Below the pieces are notes generated by a model. The model was not told the origin of the DNA. It did not search any database and saw only the letters and a program-made list of their open reading frames with translations. A stretch of 64,000 nucleotides of DNA from Edolisoma coerulescens (taxonomy: Eukaryota; Chordata; Aves; Passeriformes; Campephagidae), in the NCBI GenBank assembly GCA_013397115.1, contig VWZW01001657.1, positions 2,782,291 to 2,846,290 of the forward strand, written 5' to 3'. Position 1 is the first letter of the stretch; every line of letters starts with the position of its first letter. Of the stretch, positions 26,545 to 39,942 are shown one piece after another. The translations under genes and the position numbers were made by a program.

Positions 26545-28035
26545 AAAAAAAATTGTTATGACAAGTTGCACAAACCTAAAAGACAGCCTAGAAAAGGACT
26601 CAAAAGCATTATGATTTCAGGTTAACTGAATATCTGCACAGTGCTGAGGCACAACCTAACTGTCGTCAACAAAGAGATTATGTCATCTGTTCTCTCATAT
26701 AAAGACCCTCTTTGCATGCTGGACACTTTCTAAACAACATAGAATGTCAGATTGCAGCAGGGCAAATGGCAACTTGGCTTAGCCAGAAGCCATCAGGAGA
26801 GTTACGTCACACCACTTTCTTCTCCAGATTATATGAAATTCCAAGGACTGTGCTACAGAAGATTTAAGTTAGAGCAGCAGAGAGCCTCAACTGTAAGACT
26901 CTTACATTTTGGACTTTCAAATTCTTAAATTTGCCCTTTACTTTAAAAAGTCAATGATTTCACCAAGAAAGTTTGATTAGTTTCTTTTACTTTCTGTAAT
27001 GAAGTGCCATCCTTTTTACACTTGAAAGGATCTTTGTAATAATGCAACATTGATCTTTTGAATACAGATGAGCTAACCTAGATAATAGGATTTGGTACCC
27101 AAAAGAAAAGGCTCTCAGTATATATATCTAAGGCTTCAGTGCCATCAAGAGGACTTCAAAGATAAAGCACCTGTTCTTGAGCAAGTGTTTAGGTGAGGCA
27201 TTGTAACAATACTCTTGCTTTTCTGTTATATATGTAGGTGATCTTTCATTGCAAATAAAAAATTCCATGTCATAACTGAGACTGTAATAAACACACCCAC
27301 ATAAGGGAGTGATCATGCAGAACCAACCAGCAAGAGGTAATGCAAAATAAAAAGCAGCCATACGCAACTTCCACGGATAAAAAGTTTGGAGCTTCTCTTC
27401 TCTTTGGTATCCTGGCTACACCATGCTGCCTACTTCACTAGTTGTAAAAATATCTTCTAGGAAGAGGAAACAGTTTGAAAAAAGTGTTAACAGCAACTTT
27501 CTGGAAAGAAAGGAAAACAAGGAATTTTTATTTGTTTTTAATATATGTTTCCATATTTACAATGGAGTTTCACACCAGAAACTGTACCAACAACCATGCC
27601 CAGTGGAAACCTGACAAGTTATCAGCAATCCTAACAAGTCACCTCCATGTACAGCTTTCTTAGAGTGACAAAATACAAATCAGTCATTGCCAGCAAGCAG
27701 AGCACAAAACTGGGCACCAAAATACTTGGATTTTCTTCCCAATTGTACTACAAACTTATTGCATTCATTTTCTAGCCAGCATAATAAATCTACACCTTTA
27801 CTCCTTCAACACTTTCTTCCTTCTGTGCATTAACTTTCACAACCACCATGTGACAGGAGCAATTTCTTGTCATCTTCTCATAATACACTTTCATTGCTAG
27901 GTCTGTTTCACAAGCTATTATGATTTTATTTAATTCTGTCCCTTCCAAATACAGATTGGGTCTATTCTGAGGAGGAAAGCCATGCTGGCAACAGTCTTAA
28001 AACAATCCATGATGAATATTGTGTCATCCATGACC
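26545..28035. other. intergenic DNA
   Basis: AT-rich sequence with chance frames of up to 79 codons and no recognised element. Confidence 0.5.
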
Positions 28036-28679
28036 TGTAACACAGAAAAATGCTTAGCACTGATACAAGGGGTTTTAGGGTTTTAAGGTTTTGGGGTTTT
28101 AAGAATTAATTGCTGATCGTGAGTATTGCCAAATTTTGCAGCTGCTTATTAGACAATGCATATGGCCTGCTCGATACTCTTGCATTTGCCAAAGATGGAA
28201 GGGAGGATGCAAGACCATTGAAAAGGGTTAGAAACCGTGACCAAAGATCCTGGTCTCAAAGCCTGGAACCAGCTTGAACCAGCCCTAGAGTTGGGACTTG
28301 GGCCAAAGACTCAGAGAGTATGTGCAAAGAAGCAAGGTGAAAAGCTTAACCCGAGGAAGACGCGTTTACTTCATCACGAAGACCCCTGCCCACGACCACC
28401 AGGAAGCACTGCGCAGGTGCAAGGCAAATGGAAATGACTTTTGGACTCATTACTGCATGAAGCGGGGCTAGGCGGGGCTGGGTAATGAATATGTACAGGT
28501 GTATTGGGAAACTTAATGCATATGTAACAATTTAGAGAATAAGAAGAGAAACGAGAGCTGAGGACGTTGCGCGAGTCTTTGTGGAACCATCCCACTTGCA
28601 TCTCGCTCGGCCGACCGAATAAATAGCATACCTACTTTACACTTTAATTAGTGATAAAGTCATTTTCCGTGCATCAACA
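28036..28679 (+). mobile_element. probable solo LTR (ERVK-like)
   Basis: The right part has LTR features: CpG-rich sequence (GAGGACGTTGCGCGAGTC, CTCGCTCGGCCGACCG), an AATAAA at about 28,618, and the end TTTTCCGTGCATCAACA about 60 bases later, resembling R-U5 of avian ERVK LTRs. The left edge is placed at TGTAACACAGAAAAATG but is uncertain, because I see no target duplication. A G/T-rich stretch (28,069-28,103) lies in the putative U3. The 66-codon frame here is not a gene. Confidence 0.6.
28069..28103 (+). repeat. G/T-rich stretch of GGTTTTA-like units
   Basis: Five or so imperfect units of GGGGTTTTAGGGTTTTAAGG type. It looks telomere-like but does not match vertebrate TTAGGG and lies inside the putative LTR. 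Confidence 0.5.
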
Positions 28680-30259
28680 CAAACACAGTCATTTTAAGGA
28701 AATAAAAAAAAATAAATATTAAAAAAATAAAGCTACTTGTGCCTCACAGCACCTTATTTAAATCTAACAAAACTAAAAACCTTCCTCTCCACCTCCAAGA
28801 AGAAAATATAGTTTCTAACATCTCATTCAAGCTCTTGCCAGGCTGCTAATGGAACAGCTAGAGCTGAACTCTAACTGTGCCTCAACACCGTTTTCAAACA
28901 CAGCTCTGTTCCAAGTGTGGCAGAGCCTTTGAGGAAGATAACATCAAGAGTCATTTCAAGTGACCTTTTTGGAATCTTCTTATGATATAGCCCATTAATA
29001 GGCTTATTGGGAATGCACTTTGCACCAGAAAGATTTATATTGGTCTGGGTAACTTCAGTTGGAGTTTTTCTACACAGAGCAGTCATTTTGCTGGTGACGG
29101 CACACCTATGTCTCCATTTCAGCTTCCGTTCTCCAGGCTCTCAGACTACTGAAACACAATCATCCAGTATTCAGAACATCAAGTGCTTCTGTTAGACCGT
29201 GATAGCAGCAGGATATCTCCTGATCTTTTCCTTTGCAAGGGCCTTCAGGCATCACCTATAGATTGGTAGTTTAAGAAGAAAGACCGTCTGAGCCATGGCT
29301 TTAACTTGTAAACAGGATCTTTGAAAGAGCAAAGGTGTGAGTTTGTTTCCAGTAAAGCAAATTTGCTTCGTTGTTTGCTTTCAGCATTTTTGTGATAAAT
29401 CTACAGAGTAGGAATAGATTTCCTGTCTGCCTCTGCAAACTTGCCTTTACTGCACCCAGGAAAATTGACAGAATTTTGTTTCCAATGCCATAACGTGTCA
29501 GGGTCAAAGACAAGGGGTCAAAAGTGCATTTCAAGATTAGGTGCATTTCTTTTCACACTTTTGCAATCTGCTATAATAAGTGAAAACTAAACACTAGGAT
29601 TTCCAGGGTGTCAAGAGACAGAACGTGAAGGCCCTGGCATTTTGTTCCTGACTGCTTTATTAATGCACTTCTGTCATCATGTATGAGTAACTGACACTTC
29701 CAAATGAAGCAGATGAACACTCCATTTAAAACAGAGAAATTTCACACATTGTGAAAATGAGATTTTTTTATATTTAAGCTAGATAAACAAAACTAAGTCC
29801 TGTAGAGTTTTTCCCACAGTATATTTTACAAGAAAACCCCCAAACCAATTGTGTTCAGGATTTTCTTACCAGTTGAGAAAACTACAGTGTAACATCATGC
29901 TTGATGGGAGACAAACTTTCAGACTTTGGGCATTGTTATTGCTTCTCAGCCATCCAGCACAAAAGGAGCAAGTAAACTCATTACTGCACACCTCCCCCAG
30001 AAATTATCCCATTGCCTCCAGCCTGTAGAAAAACACCCCTGAAATCTTAATGACAGTTTGGCAGGTAGCATCGAGCAAGTGATGTGTACTACCAACTAAA
30101 TATCACCTATTGTACCAGCCGTGCATCAGCGAGGAAACGAGCACCCTACGCGCGCAATTAGCACGTGTCCATCAAATTGACAAATGAAGATAAATCAGCT
30201 GCTTGGCTGCTTGCATCAATGTAAACAGATGAAGAAATAATAAACAGTATAAAATTTTA
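28680..30259. other. intergenic DNA
   Basis: No coding sequence or recognised repeat. GC content rises sharply at its right edge, where the CpG island begins. Confidence 0.5.
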
Positions 30260-30700
30260 ACTGTCCCGTCTCGTTCCAGCGGCAAACGCGAAGCTCCCTC
30301 TGCAGCCGGGAGGGGCTCGGGGGCCGCGCCGCACCGCGCGGGCAGCACCGCCCTCCGGCGGCCGCGCTGCGCAACTGCAGCCCCGCGCCCGGGAGCTGCG
30401 GCAAGCGGGGAGCTCAGCCCCGGCACCGGCACCGGCACCGCGCCGGGTGGGTGATCACCCAAACGGGGAGTTCATCCCCGTTATCCCACCCGGCACCGGC
30501 CCCGCGCCGTGTGGGTGATCACCCAAACGGGGAGCTCAGCCCCGGCACCGCGCCGGGTGGGTGATCACCCAAACGGGGAGTTCATCCCCGTTATCCCACC
30601 GGGCACCGGCCCCGCGCCGGGTGGGTGATCACCCAAACGGGGAGTTCAGCCCCGGCGTCCCACCCGGCACGGACCATCCGTGTGATTGGCTAATTGAGGC
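30260..30700. promoter_or_regulatory. isolated CpG island in gene-poor DNA
   Basis: About 440 bases of very GC- and CpG-rich sequence (runs such as GGGGGCCGCGCCGCACCGCG) in otherwise AT-rich DNA, 11 kb beyond the MAT2B 3' end. In birds such islands usually mark promoters, so an unannotated transcript, possibly noncoding, may begin here. The right half is also a minisatellite, which by itself could explain the base composition. The 96-codon minus frame across the island is not convincing as a gene: its N-terminal half is low-complexity and rich in A, G, P and R, and it overlaps other frames. Confidence 0.55.
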
Positions 30701-30866
30701 GAACAGGGAATTCCCCAATATCCCATTCTTGTCCCTGGCTACTTGTGTGTTTGGTTAACTGCCGCAAACACGGGAATTTTGCAATATTCCGTCCTCATCA
30801 CTGACCACTGGTGTGTCTGGCTAATGGCCATAAGCACGGGAATACTCTCCTCGTCACTGAGCACTG
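30385..30866 (+). repeat. structured minisatellite with palindromic units
   Basis: The palindrome GGGTGATCACCC occurs four times, starting at 30,449, 30,513, 30,559 and 30,623, with spacings of 64, 46 and 64. Two nearly identical 110-bp higher-order units (30,441-30,550 and 30,551-30,660) are therefore present. Each also has CGGGG...CCCCG arms around TTCAT or similar. To the right, three diverged units of about 65 bp start near 30,680, 30,745 and 30,811 with GTGTG, then a GGCTAAT or GGTTAAC block, then CGGGAAT or AGGGAAT. The array therefore grades from old diverged units to young homogenised ones. Confidence 0.8.
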
Positions 30867-33800
30867 TTGTTGCAGCAGCACAAGCAAGCCCTGGTCACAG
30901 GCAGGGGCTCTCGGCCTCAGACAGATTTTGAAGCCGAAGCAAACACCACCACAGCTCCCAAGCAGATTCTTGAGCAAGTTGGCAAGTCGAAAAGGAAAGG
31001 TTGTTGCAACCCAACTTTGCTGCGTTACTTCAGTTTCAGTCTATTCTCTTTCACGGTGCACAGAGAGCTTTAATTGAACAAGATGACAACCCAAACAAAG
31101 CAAACAAAAAACCCAGAAACGAACAGAAACAAACAGAAAAAGAAACAAAATAACAGACTCAGGAACGCCCCCCAAAACTAACAAACAACAACAACAACAA
31201 CAAAAAAAAAAAAGACACCACAAAACACATGAAAAAATACAGCTTTTTCACGAGAGAAGTGTTACAGATATTTATAGAGATAGCACACTTTCTACGGTAG
31301 GCTCGTCTCAAGAACAGGCTAGGGAAATTCCTCCAGGAATAGCTGTGCCTGCTCTTGCACCAGGGCTCGGCACTAGAGTGGAGTTCCTCCCCAGACAGCA
31401 TCTGGAGCTCACTCGTCCTGACAAACACTAGCTTTATACAGATTCCACCCTACTGTAGTTGACAGGCTGCTCACATCCTTAGCACGTGTTAAGCTGCACT
31501 ACTTAACGCATTACTAGAAGACATTAGCATCTATCCTCCATCAATTCGTCCTTTTGTAGGGAGAAAGAGCAGGCTCAAAGAACAGCTACTCCTTTTGAAG
31601 GCACTGAGCTGGCTGCACTTACCTTAGAGAACACGGCCAAGGAAAAGAGGTGAGGTTTTTCTCCACGGGAAGAGGTTAGGATGCTCATCACTCTTCACTC
31701 TGCAAACTCTTCCCAGCACAAAAACCAAAATAAAAGTAGCTTCTGGATACTTGGTCTTCAACTGTAAAAGGGGTGTGACTACCACCTGGAAGCTTCATCC
31801 ACAGTTTCATGCACATCGCCTGAAGCACTAAGAAGTCTCACAGGTGTTGCTGAGTACCAACATCATAATGACCCTGAACCTCACCTGAAGTCCTAAGAAA
31901 TGTTATTGGTTTTATTCACCCGATCTAAACAAGGGTAAATGGAGGGAGGAAGCAGAGTAAATTATCCATTAATGCAAAATACCTGTGAGAAGGAGTTACG
32001 GATCCCACTGCCCACAAAAATAGATGGTTCGATTAGAAAACACAATAAAACACATGGCCTCAGACCAGCGCATGCAGTACCTGGAATACCTGCAAGAACT
32101 ACACTGTTACAGCAAAGAAGGCAGTGAAGCACTCAGGGGCAGAGCTGTCCCCTCCTTCAGCCCCAGCTGGCACCCAGGGCACACCTGGACCACAAGGAGC
32201 TTCACTCATCCATCTGCTCGGCTTGGGGAACTCTGAAGTATTTAAAGATCAGGAAAAAAATCCAAACAATTCCTCAAGACCACTTTGAAGTGATCATCTT
32301 AAGCCATTATAACACTCCAAAGAGACCACAGTATAATACCTTAAAAACCAGCAATTCCTCCCTCTGCCAGGCAGCTCTATTTTGAGCTGCTCGGCATCAC
32401 CGTGTGAGGGGATCTGAACCTCTCCGTTTTACCCTCAGCTCTCACACCTCTCCTGTGCTGGTGGTTGTGGTGCACATCCCAGGGCTTCGTTTCCAGAAAG
32501 GAAAAATGGGGAAAACAGCCATGCAGAGTTGCTCTATTTTAACTCATAGCTGCAGTATGGTTTGAGGGGCAAAGATGCCTCAGGCCTGAGGTTTGGTTTG
32601 TACAAAAAATGTAGCTTCATGTAGGGAAATGATTGTAAAGCACAACTGGAACAGAAGTGCTCACCATGTTACAGTCTGGGAAACACAAAGCAGGTAGTGA
32701 GTGCATTTAAATATTTTATCCCAGTGCCAAAAGTACCCATGAAACAGCTCCCTTGAGAACTAGAAAATGAGGCTGTCACCTGTGAAAGATACTCTGACCA
32801 TTTTAATTCCTCTATGTAAACTGGGTGAAGCCTTCAGTGCAGAATAAAAGTGAGCTTTTGAAGTGACTTAGGTCTTAAAGCTCCGGCTGGTTTTGATCCC
32901 TGAGGAGTGCTGGATACCTCCTCTGAAGTGGTGGCACTGCAGCAGTAAGGCCATAAATGTGCCTTGGGTGTGTGTCTATGACCATTCCAACTGGAGATAT
33001 GAAAAACACACTAGACCCCAATCTGTGAAGAGTTTTCCAGCCCAGCCATATATTTTGAAGTGAAAATGTCCTTGCTCTGCTCTGAGCTAAGTTCTAAAAT
33101 GTTTCATGTAGATTAAAAGTGAAATCATAAGAATGTCTGCTGGAGATGGAAATGAAAATTGAGGTGGAGGCCCTGAGAGTTGTCCTTGATCCTGTGCTGT
33201 CCACCTCTGAGTTAATGCAACGCGTGGTCTTAAAACAGGTTCCACCACATCCTAAAATGGGTGACTTAATTACTGCCACGGTCCTTGATGCCAGGCCAGA
33301 CCCCTTCCTGTATCCCTAACTTGTGTGACAGTGGATATTCACAGGTGAATACAGGCTCAAGCCTCTGCCACAGAAACTGCTGCCATGACTCAGGTTATAT
33401 TGGGACAGTCCTAAAGCCACTGGGGGTTACTTACATGCAATTGAGAGAAACACAAAGCTTCAGGGGTTCACTAAGCAGTCTCTGAAAATCAGATGGGGAA
33501 TTTTTGTAATAAAAGTGTTACATGATATTTATGCCTGTTGTCTCTACCTGCTGTAATCCAGTCCACCAGCTTTCTTTTCTCAGACTATGTTTATGGACTT
33601 TGAAAATGAGTCATCTTTCAGTTTATGTAGGATTAAGAAATTTTCCCCTCCCTCCCCATTATCCAGATAAATGATATCCACTCTAGCTGTCCTGCCTACC
33701 CAGAGCTGCCAAGCACATTTATCTTGCCTAATCTTCTTTTCCAGGATCCATGCTGACTCCCCTTAAGCAATTACATATATCTAAACGTTTTGTGTGCATA

Positions 33801-36219
33801 ATTGCTCTCCATGCATTTTCTGCCACTGAAATCAGATTTACAAACCCACAGTGTTCTCAATCTTCTTCTAGTCCTTCTGCTTCTATTAGACACTCACTGG
33901 TGCCTAATGCTGTGTTTTGTCCTTTAATAAATTATCAGTAAAATACACACTTTAGAAAGAAAAAGTCAAAATAGCCACCATTAAGACTCAGGAAGGGAAA
34001 CATTTTAAGTTGTTTCTCTGATCTCACCCAGCCTAGAGGCCTTTTCTTTCCTATAAGCCTTCTTACTTCCCTGGCCAGGGAGAAGCCCATGGGGCAGGCA
34101 GGCTGAGCTCTTCATCCACTGGCCACAGCCTGTCCCCAGCTGACAGGGAGAGGGGGCCTGGCAGTGACCACAGTCAGATCCCTGGCAAAGGCCCAGGGAG
34201 TTTTCCCATGGCTCTTCCCCACTGGGCCTCTCCTGGCAGCCCCATCCTAAAGCTGACCCCACACTGCAGCCAAGCCCAGACCCGGGGAAAAGGGGCTGCA
34301 GGACTAGTGGCCCCCTCATGGCCCTGACATCTATCTGCAGTGTACCCTGGTGATCTTAATCATGTCTCTGAGCCCTTCACTCCACTGTTAAAAACATGAC
34401 CTTGCATTTTTCATATCTGCTCACTATTTGTTCTGTTTCCTATATTGCCCCTTCCAGTCATTTCCATACTCTCAGCTTTCTGTGTTATATCTTCTAGTGG
34501 AAGTCCTCTTCAAAAATCAAACAAGAAAGAGGCCAATCATAACATGACATCTGTTACTAAAATAGAAATAAAAGAAAACATGAATACCAAGGGTGATATT
34601 TTGCTGAACTTCCATTCAACTCCACCTGTATTGCCCCAAAGAGAGGAGGAAATAAGAGTCCTTTGCTGTGTCTTGGAGAGGCCCAGAGCCAGTGTTTTCA
34701 TAGTTCCCTTCCTTTTGTCTGGACTTGCCGTTTCTAAATCTTTCTCTTCTTTTCTTCTGCATTATTTTAACATTAACCTCCAGAAGTGGATACTCTAGAT
34801 CTGTGGGATATGCAGGCACTTACAGGAGTGCCCCCACGTCACAGTTGGGTGAATGAGGTTTCTGGAAGCTGAAGAAGCTGTTCGTTTCTCCTGATAAACA
34901 AAAGAGAACAGTTCTCAGTGGGACGGAGGAGGACATTGTGCAAAACTCCCCACTTAATTGCACAGAAGATAATTAGGAGAGGGGATATCAAAAGCACAAC
35001 TAAAGGTTCAAACTAGTATTGTGCATCCAGTTCGCATGGGCTGGCTATGTAATATTCCTTTTGTGCTTTTAGAAGTCAGGTTGAAATGAACAGTGCTCTT
35101 AGGGAGTGTGCAGGCCTCGTGTAGGCTGAGACAAGCACTACTGCTGCAGAGTGGTTCCAGGCAGTGAGTGATGGAGGTTTGCTCTTAGAGTATTTACATC
35201 TTGTTTGCATGAAAAGATTAATATTACATGTTTTAATATTTTAGTTACTGAGTTAAGCATATCTTCATTTACACTAATGTATTTGTTTTCAGAGGGAGAA
35301 CTTTTGTTTATGGGTACTGGTTATCTTGTACTTTCAGTGTGTCTCTATGATTTTTTTTTTCTTCCAGTATTTGTTGCCTTTGTGTATCACTGCCATCAGT
35401 GTACACAGTTGCATTTTTGTTGGAGCTAACTATCCACTAAAGACTTGAAACAGTCATGCACAGGCTTGGTCCCTGTTTCTTTTTCCTTTAGCTAATCAGA
35501 GATTGTCCCCCAGGACGTCTGATGCTCTATATCCTCAGGGAGAAAATTGGAAGCTACAGCACCTGAGAGAACCAAGCAGCTTTTCATATTGCCTCTTTGA
35601 TATTCACGCACCTGGGAGGGATAAAAAATACAGCTGCTGTCATCAATTGGGCTGTGTTCCTGTATTGCCCATTCTTGCAAGAAACAGTAAAACTATTGCA
35701 AGACCAATGATTTACAGTTTAGATTAACTACTTTTAGAAAATATACAGAATATCACATGGGGGAATATGTTCTGCTTTCATTTGGACCCTTCTCCTATTG
35801 ACAAACTCTTCCCTTCCTGCCATCTCCATCCGCAAACTGAATTTGGGCAGAATAAAGCCTCTTTATATACAAGGGTATGTTGGTTAATTTTCAGTTCTTT
35901 AAATGTACACTCATTTATGAACTTCCACTGTTGCAAAGCATTTGCTGGGCAAAATACTTCTCTTCCCACTCCCGCTAGAATGTTGAAATATATAATTCAT
36001 CTTGACTTTGTGCCTTGTCAGCTTTTAATACTTCTAATTGACCGTCTGCTCCAGCATAATCATAAGAACTTCTAACATCTCACTTACTCCAGTTTCCAAA
36101 ATTTGACCTTCTCCAGCCTTTCTCATGAATAATGGGCCAAATAAATTCACTTAGACTACTGCCAGTATCTGTTCCCCTGTTTAGAGCTATCTGAATGGCA
36201 GCCTTGCCCTTGAGCATAA
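30867..36219. other. intergenic DNA
   Basis: It includes an A/CAAA-rich low-complexity tract (about 31,078-31,215) and a moderately GC-rich patch at 34.07-34.33 kb. A good minus-strand splice donor consensus (AAG/GTAAGT) sits at about 31,621 but has no partner exon I can support. The frames of 104-117 codons near 34.0-34.8 kb have no recognised homology. Confidence 0.5.
31078..31215 (+). repeat. CAAA/CAA-rich simple sequence
   Basis: Imperfect CAAA units followed by ACAACAACAACAACAAC and a run of 12 or so A. It is simple sequence 200 bases right of the minisatellite. Confidence 0.75.
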
Positions 36220-36330
36220 CAACTCTTCCTCACAATTTGGTGCCATCTGCAGACTTGCTGAGCATGCATTCCATCACCTCTCCCAGGTCATGGATTCATC
36301 CCATTTGTTTCTTCCAGCTGTTAAAGAGAA
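36220..36330 (-). mobile_element. CR1 LINE fragment
   Basis: The minus strand reads CTCAGCAAGTCTGCAGATGG then CACCAAATTGTG, which resembles the CR1 ORF2 segment encoding a LSKFADDTKLG-like peptide. Only about 110 bases can be matched by eye, and both edges are arbitrary. It is an old, dead fragment. Confidence 0.6.
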
Positions 36331-39300
36331 GGACTCCATTTTCTTCACAGTAGAAATGGTGCAGTTGGTATTGTCCTAATATTTGTCTCAGGTGTTTGAT
36401 CTAGAGATGAGTTCTTCAGAGTTGTTGTTGAACTAATTGAACTTACAAAGGATATTTGTGCTACCTCTTTATATTTCCTGGGTCAACAGAACTAAGTGGC
36501 TAGGACTGGTATACAAATCCAAGCTTCTTTTTTAATGGATTCCTTAACCTTGGCTCCTTTTAAGCCTTCTTTTCCATACTTTATTTGTCCATCCATCATT
36601 CAGAACTTTCAAAAGTACAGTCTGATTTACCTATATTCTAATGACTCAGAATTTGCAAGGCACTCGGTATTAGATGATGATGAGTAATTCTGAAAATTAG
36701 ACCTTTTACTTGTTGAGTTAGAAATAAAAATACACCAGTTGAATCAACTGGCAAGACAGGCAAGAGCAGAACCTGGTATTCAAAATTGTTAAGCACTGGG
36801 TTGTTTTGGAAACCTCCCACAAGACAGTGGCAACAAGCACAGCCAGTTGTGTACCAAACATATTAGGCAAATATAGTATATATTTATAAAAGGAGGATCA
36901 GAAACTCCAAGCAATTAAAATTCCTACTCATGACTAAAAAAGATTTGTGTGCTGGAGTGCTGGTAGAAGGAGGAAGAGCATAGCAGGAGGTGAGAAAATA
37001 TTTTTATGTACAACCAGGCATTAAAAGTACATCAGCCCCAAAATTTCAAAGAAGCTTTTCCTGGACATATGTGCCAAATGTGTCTTTTCTGTTTTCTGGA
37101 AGTTGGCCATCCTGGAGGACTCAGAGCCTGTTCCCACAACTGCTGACCATGCAGGCTGCTCCCTTTGCTCAAACAGCAGAGTCATGGCTGTTGGTCCAAG
37201 AGGACATTTTTCCATACAGTGTTTCTTTAATGTCTCTGCTTGACTACTAGTCACTGTGAGCAATTAGCTTTCCCAGATTGCCTTAGAGTAAAAACTACAA
37301 ACTTTTTTAGCCCCTCCTTTGCCTTCTACCAACACAACAGCCCCATAAAATGCAGTGTAAGCCTTACTTGCACACATTCTTACTTGTACAGCATTGTCGC
37401 TGGGGCTGGGGCAGGAGCAGTGGCTTTGGGGATCTCATCAGGTCCATCCCCTGTGATTGCACTCACTGCCATCACCAGTTCCTAGACTGCAATGAAAAGA
37501 TTTGGAACTTAACTGATGCATTCTTTGATATTGATTTGAATTACAGTATCCCCAACAGAGTACTATCAAAACTTAAAAATACATGGAAGTCTGTCATCTG
37601 TATCCTTACTCACTTCTCATCAAGGTACTCCCAAGCACTGATGCTTAGCAGTTTTATCCTATACTTAAACGTAAGCATGGTAAGGAACCCTACTGAAATC
37701 AGTGGAACATTAAGCACAGAGAGAAATCCTTTCTGTAATAGTTTTCATGATATAATTCCTAATCCCTGCTGTCTGCACACTTTTTCCATACCTATTAATG
37801 ACATTTTTTCATGCTGGCAAATGCCCTATGACATTACATAGCAGTCATTATTTTGGAAGCCAGTGTCACTGAACAGCCAATCCTCCTCACAAGCCCTTTT
37901 TCAGGTTATAAAGAAGCCATTTCAGACAGAGGCCTCACTTCTCTAAGGTTTTAATTAAATACTAATTCAGGCAAATAACTGAATAAAGTTGTTATAAAGT
38001 AAACAAGCAACACTGCAAAGCCACAAGTTCCCTAAGCTCAAAGCTGAAACTCAGGGATCTTCAAGACAGCGCTGAGTTTACCATTAAATTTATCTCTGAA
38101 GTCCAAAATCTCATCAAAAACAGTGGATATTGTAGGAGGCTGTGTATTTCTATCTTGTTATACAGTTCATTTAAGTTCCTGTTATACTGTAATCACTAGA
38201 TGCACAAGCAGTTTCGTATGTGAGTGACTGGTTGTAAAATTAACACGTGAAGCAAATAGCTTAAATAAAGATGTGCCACTTAAAAGAACATCCAGTTTCA
38301 ATTTAATTACAGAGTATATGGGAACAGAATGGTTAAAAACTAGAATAATTTATGTCATTAGTGAGTTAATGTAAAACAGCCTCAGGTAAATTAGGGCAGA
38401 AATTACTGATATAATTTGAGCTTAAGTTACCTGTTCTGCCACGTGCCCCACAGGCACAGGTCACAGCTCTGCAGGTACCTCCTGCAGGTACATCCAGGTG
38501 CTTTGGAGCAGGAGCTGTTCCCCTGCTGCTGTCATGCTCTCCACAAGCAGGTGCTTCCTGAGCCTCCTGGAGAGATTTGCAGTCCCTTCAGACACATATT
38601 GGGCAGAGTGGGAGGGGTGCCAATGGGGGAATCCTCCTTAACAGACTTACTTATTTCTCATTATATTAATCACTGAAAAATTGGTTTCAGCCAACTGTCC
38701 TAATTCCCATACCCATATTTGCCTCTGTGGCAGAACAGACTTGAATTCAATGCACTGAGATAAAGGCTTATGTATGTGTGTGACATTATAGGGGGGTGAT
38801 GTCAGGCAAGGCTGACTGAATTATTTCAGCTGTTTCTTAAGAACTTCAGCATACAGAAGTTCATCCCAAGGAATTACTTTTTAATGAAGTTTTTCTTCAC
38901 AGATTCAGTTGCAGTCCCTGCAATTCACAGCAGCCTTTGAAAGGCATCTTTCTCAAAGGCCCATGGTGGGTACAGGAGGGACAAGCTCCTGGTCCAGCTG
39001 CCTCCTAAGCCAGCTGTAACTTGGTACATCAGTGTATTGCTTTGGAATGGACTGCAGCCTGACTGCAGCCCAGGGATGTGAAGATCAGAATGTCCTCTCT
39101 TTTTGATCAGGGATGTAGCATGTGGTGCACTTTGCTTCTGCCTTCCTTCAGCTGCAGTAATTTAGTGTGCAACTGACAGGTGCATTGATCACTCAGGCAG
39201 ATCCTCTTCCAGACAGCAGATGGAAAAAACGCCAAAATGCCATTTTGTGACTTAGAATTCTCTTTGTGTGATAAGAAATGTCACCAACTTCTCTCAACCT

Positions 39301-39942
39301 GGTTTTATTTGAAATCTACGTAACACAGAGTAGGAAGAGAGAGACACTAAAAGACTGGTTTGAGCTGAAATTAGGTTTTCCTAGAGATTTTAATGTAAAT
39401 TTCCAAAAATGTGGCTCTTAATAACCAAAAGGATTTCGAGCATCATCTGATTTTCCTGTTCCTCTTTTACCCCATAAACCATGAACCCCAGAGTGCTAAA
39501 GCAAAGTGGACAGGTAGAGCCGTGACAATTTTTTCTTTCGGTTTTTACAGAGCAAATATTAAAATTTGGAATTTAAGAGAATCTAGCACTCCACAATCCA
39601 GGTATGTCAGTTAATACATTTACTTTTTTCTTTTTTAATTTGTTTGCAAAATCCTTAGCAAATTGGGAATTTGCCTACTAGCAAATTGGAAATTTAGAAT
39701 GCAAGGAGGCAGTTTAAACCTTAAAAGCAAAACCAAACAAAAACTGCAAAACAACCAAAAACTGGCAACAATGTGTTTTATAAATCTAATGGGCTTCAAA
39801 GTCCAGCTCTGCATGAAAGTCCTTGGAGATTGCATCATTGGCACTGCCAGAGTTTCTACTGAAAAGCAAACACTTCTTACACTTGTGCATCCCAAAACAA
39901 CCAAGAAATTTCCTCAAATGACTCACTTGTGGTTGCAAAGAA
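36331..39942. other. intergenic DNA
   Basis: AT-rich, with a small GC-rich patch near 38.42-38.62 kb that holds short GCAGGTAC repeats. The 163-codon plus frame at 37,350-37,841 has no recognisable motif and is not called. Confidence 0.5.

Noticed and set aside
28069..28103. Interstitial telomere-like repeat
   Set aside because: Units are GGTTTTA-like and irregular, not TTAGGG, and they fall inside a probable LTR.
30172..30462. 96-codon minus frame over the CpG island
   Set aside because: Its N-terminal half is low-complexity Ala/Gly/Pro/Arg sequence from GC-rich DNA and its C-terminal half is AT-rich filler. There is no homology and no splice evidence.
34005..34319. 104-codon minus frame in a GC-rich patch
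   Set aside because: Rich in Gly, Ser and Cys with no recognisable domain, and it sits alone in intergenic DNA.
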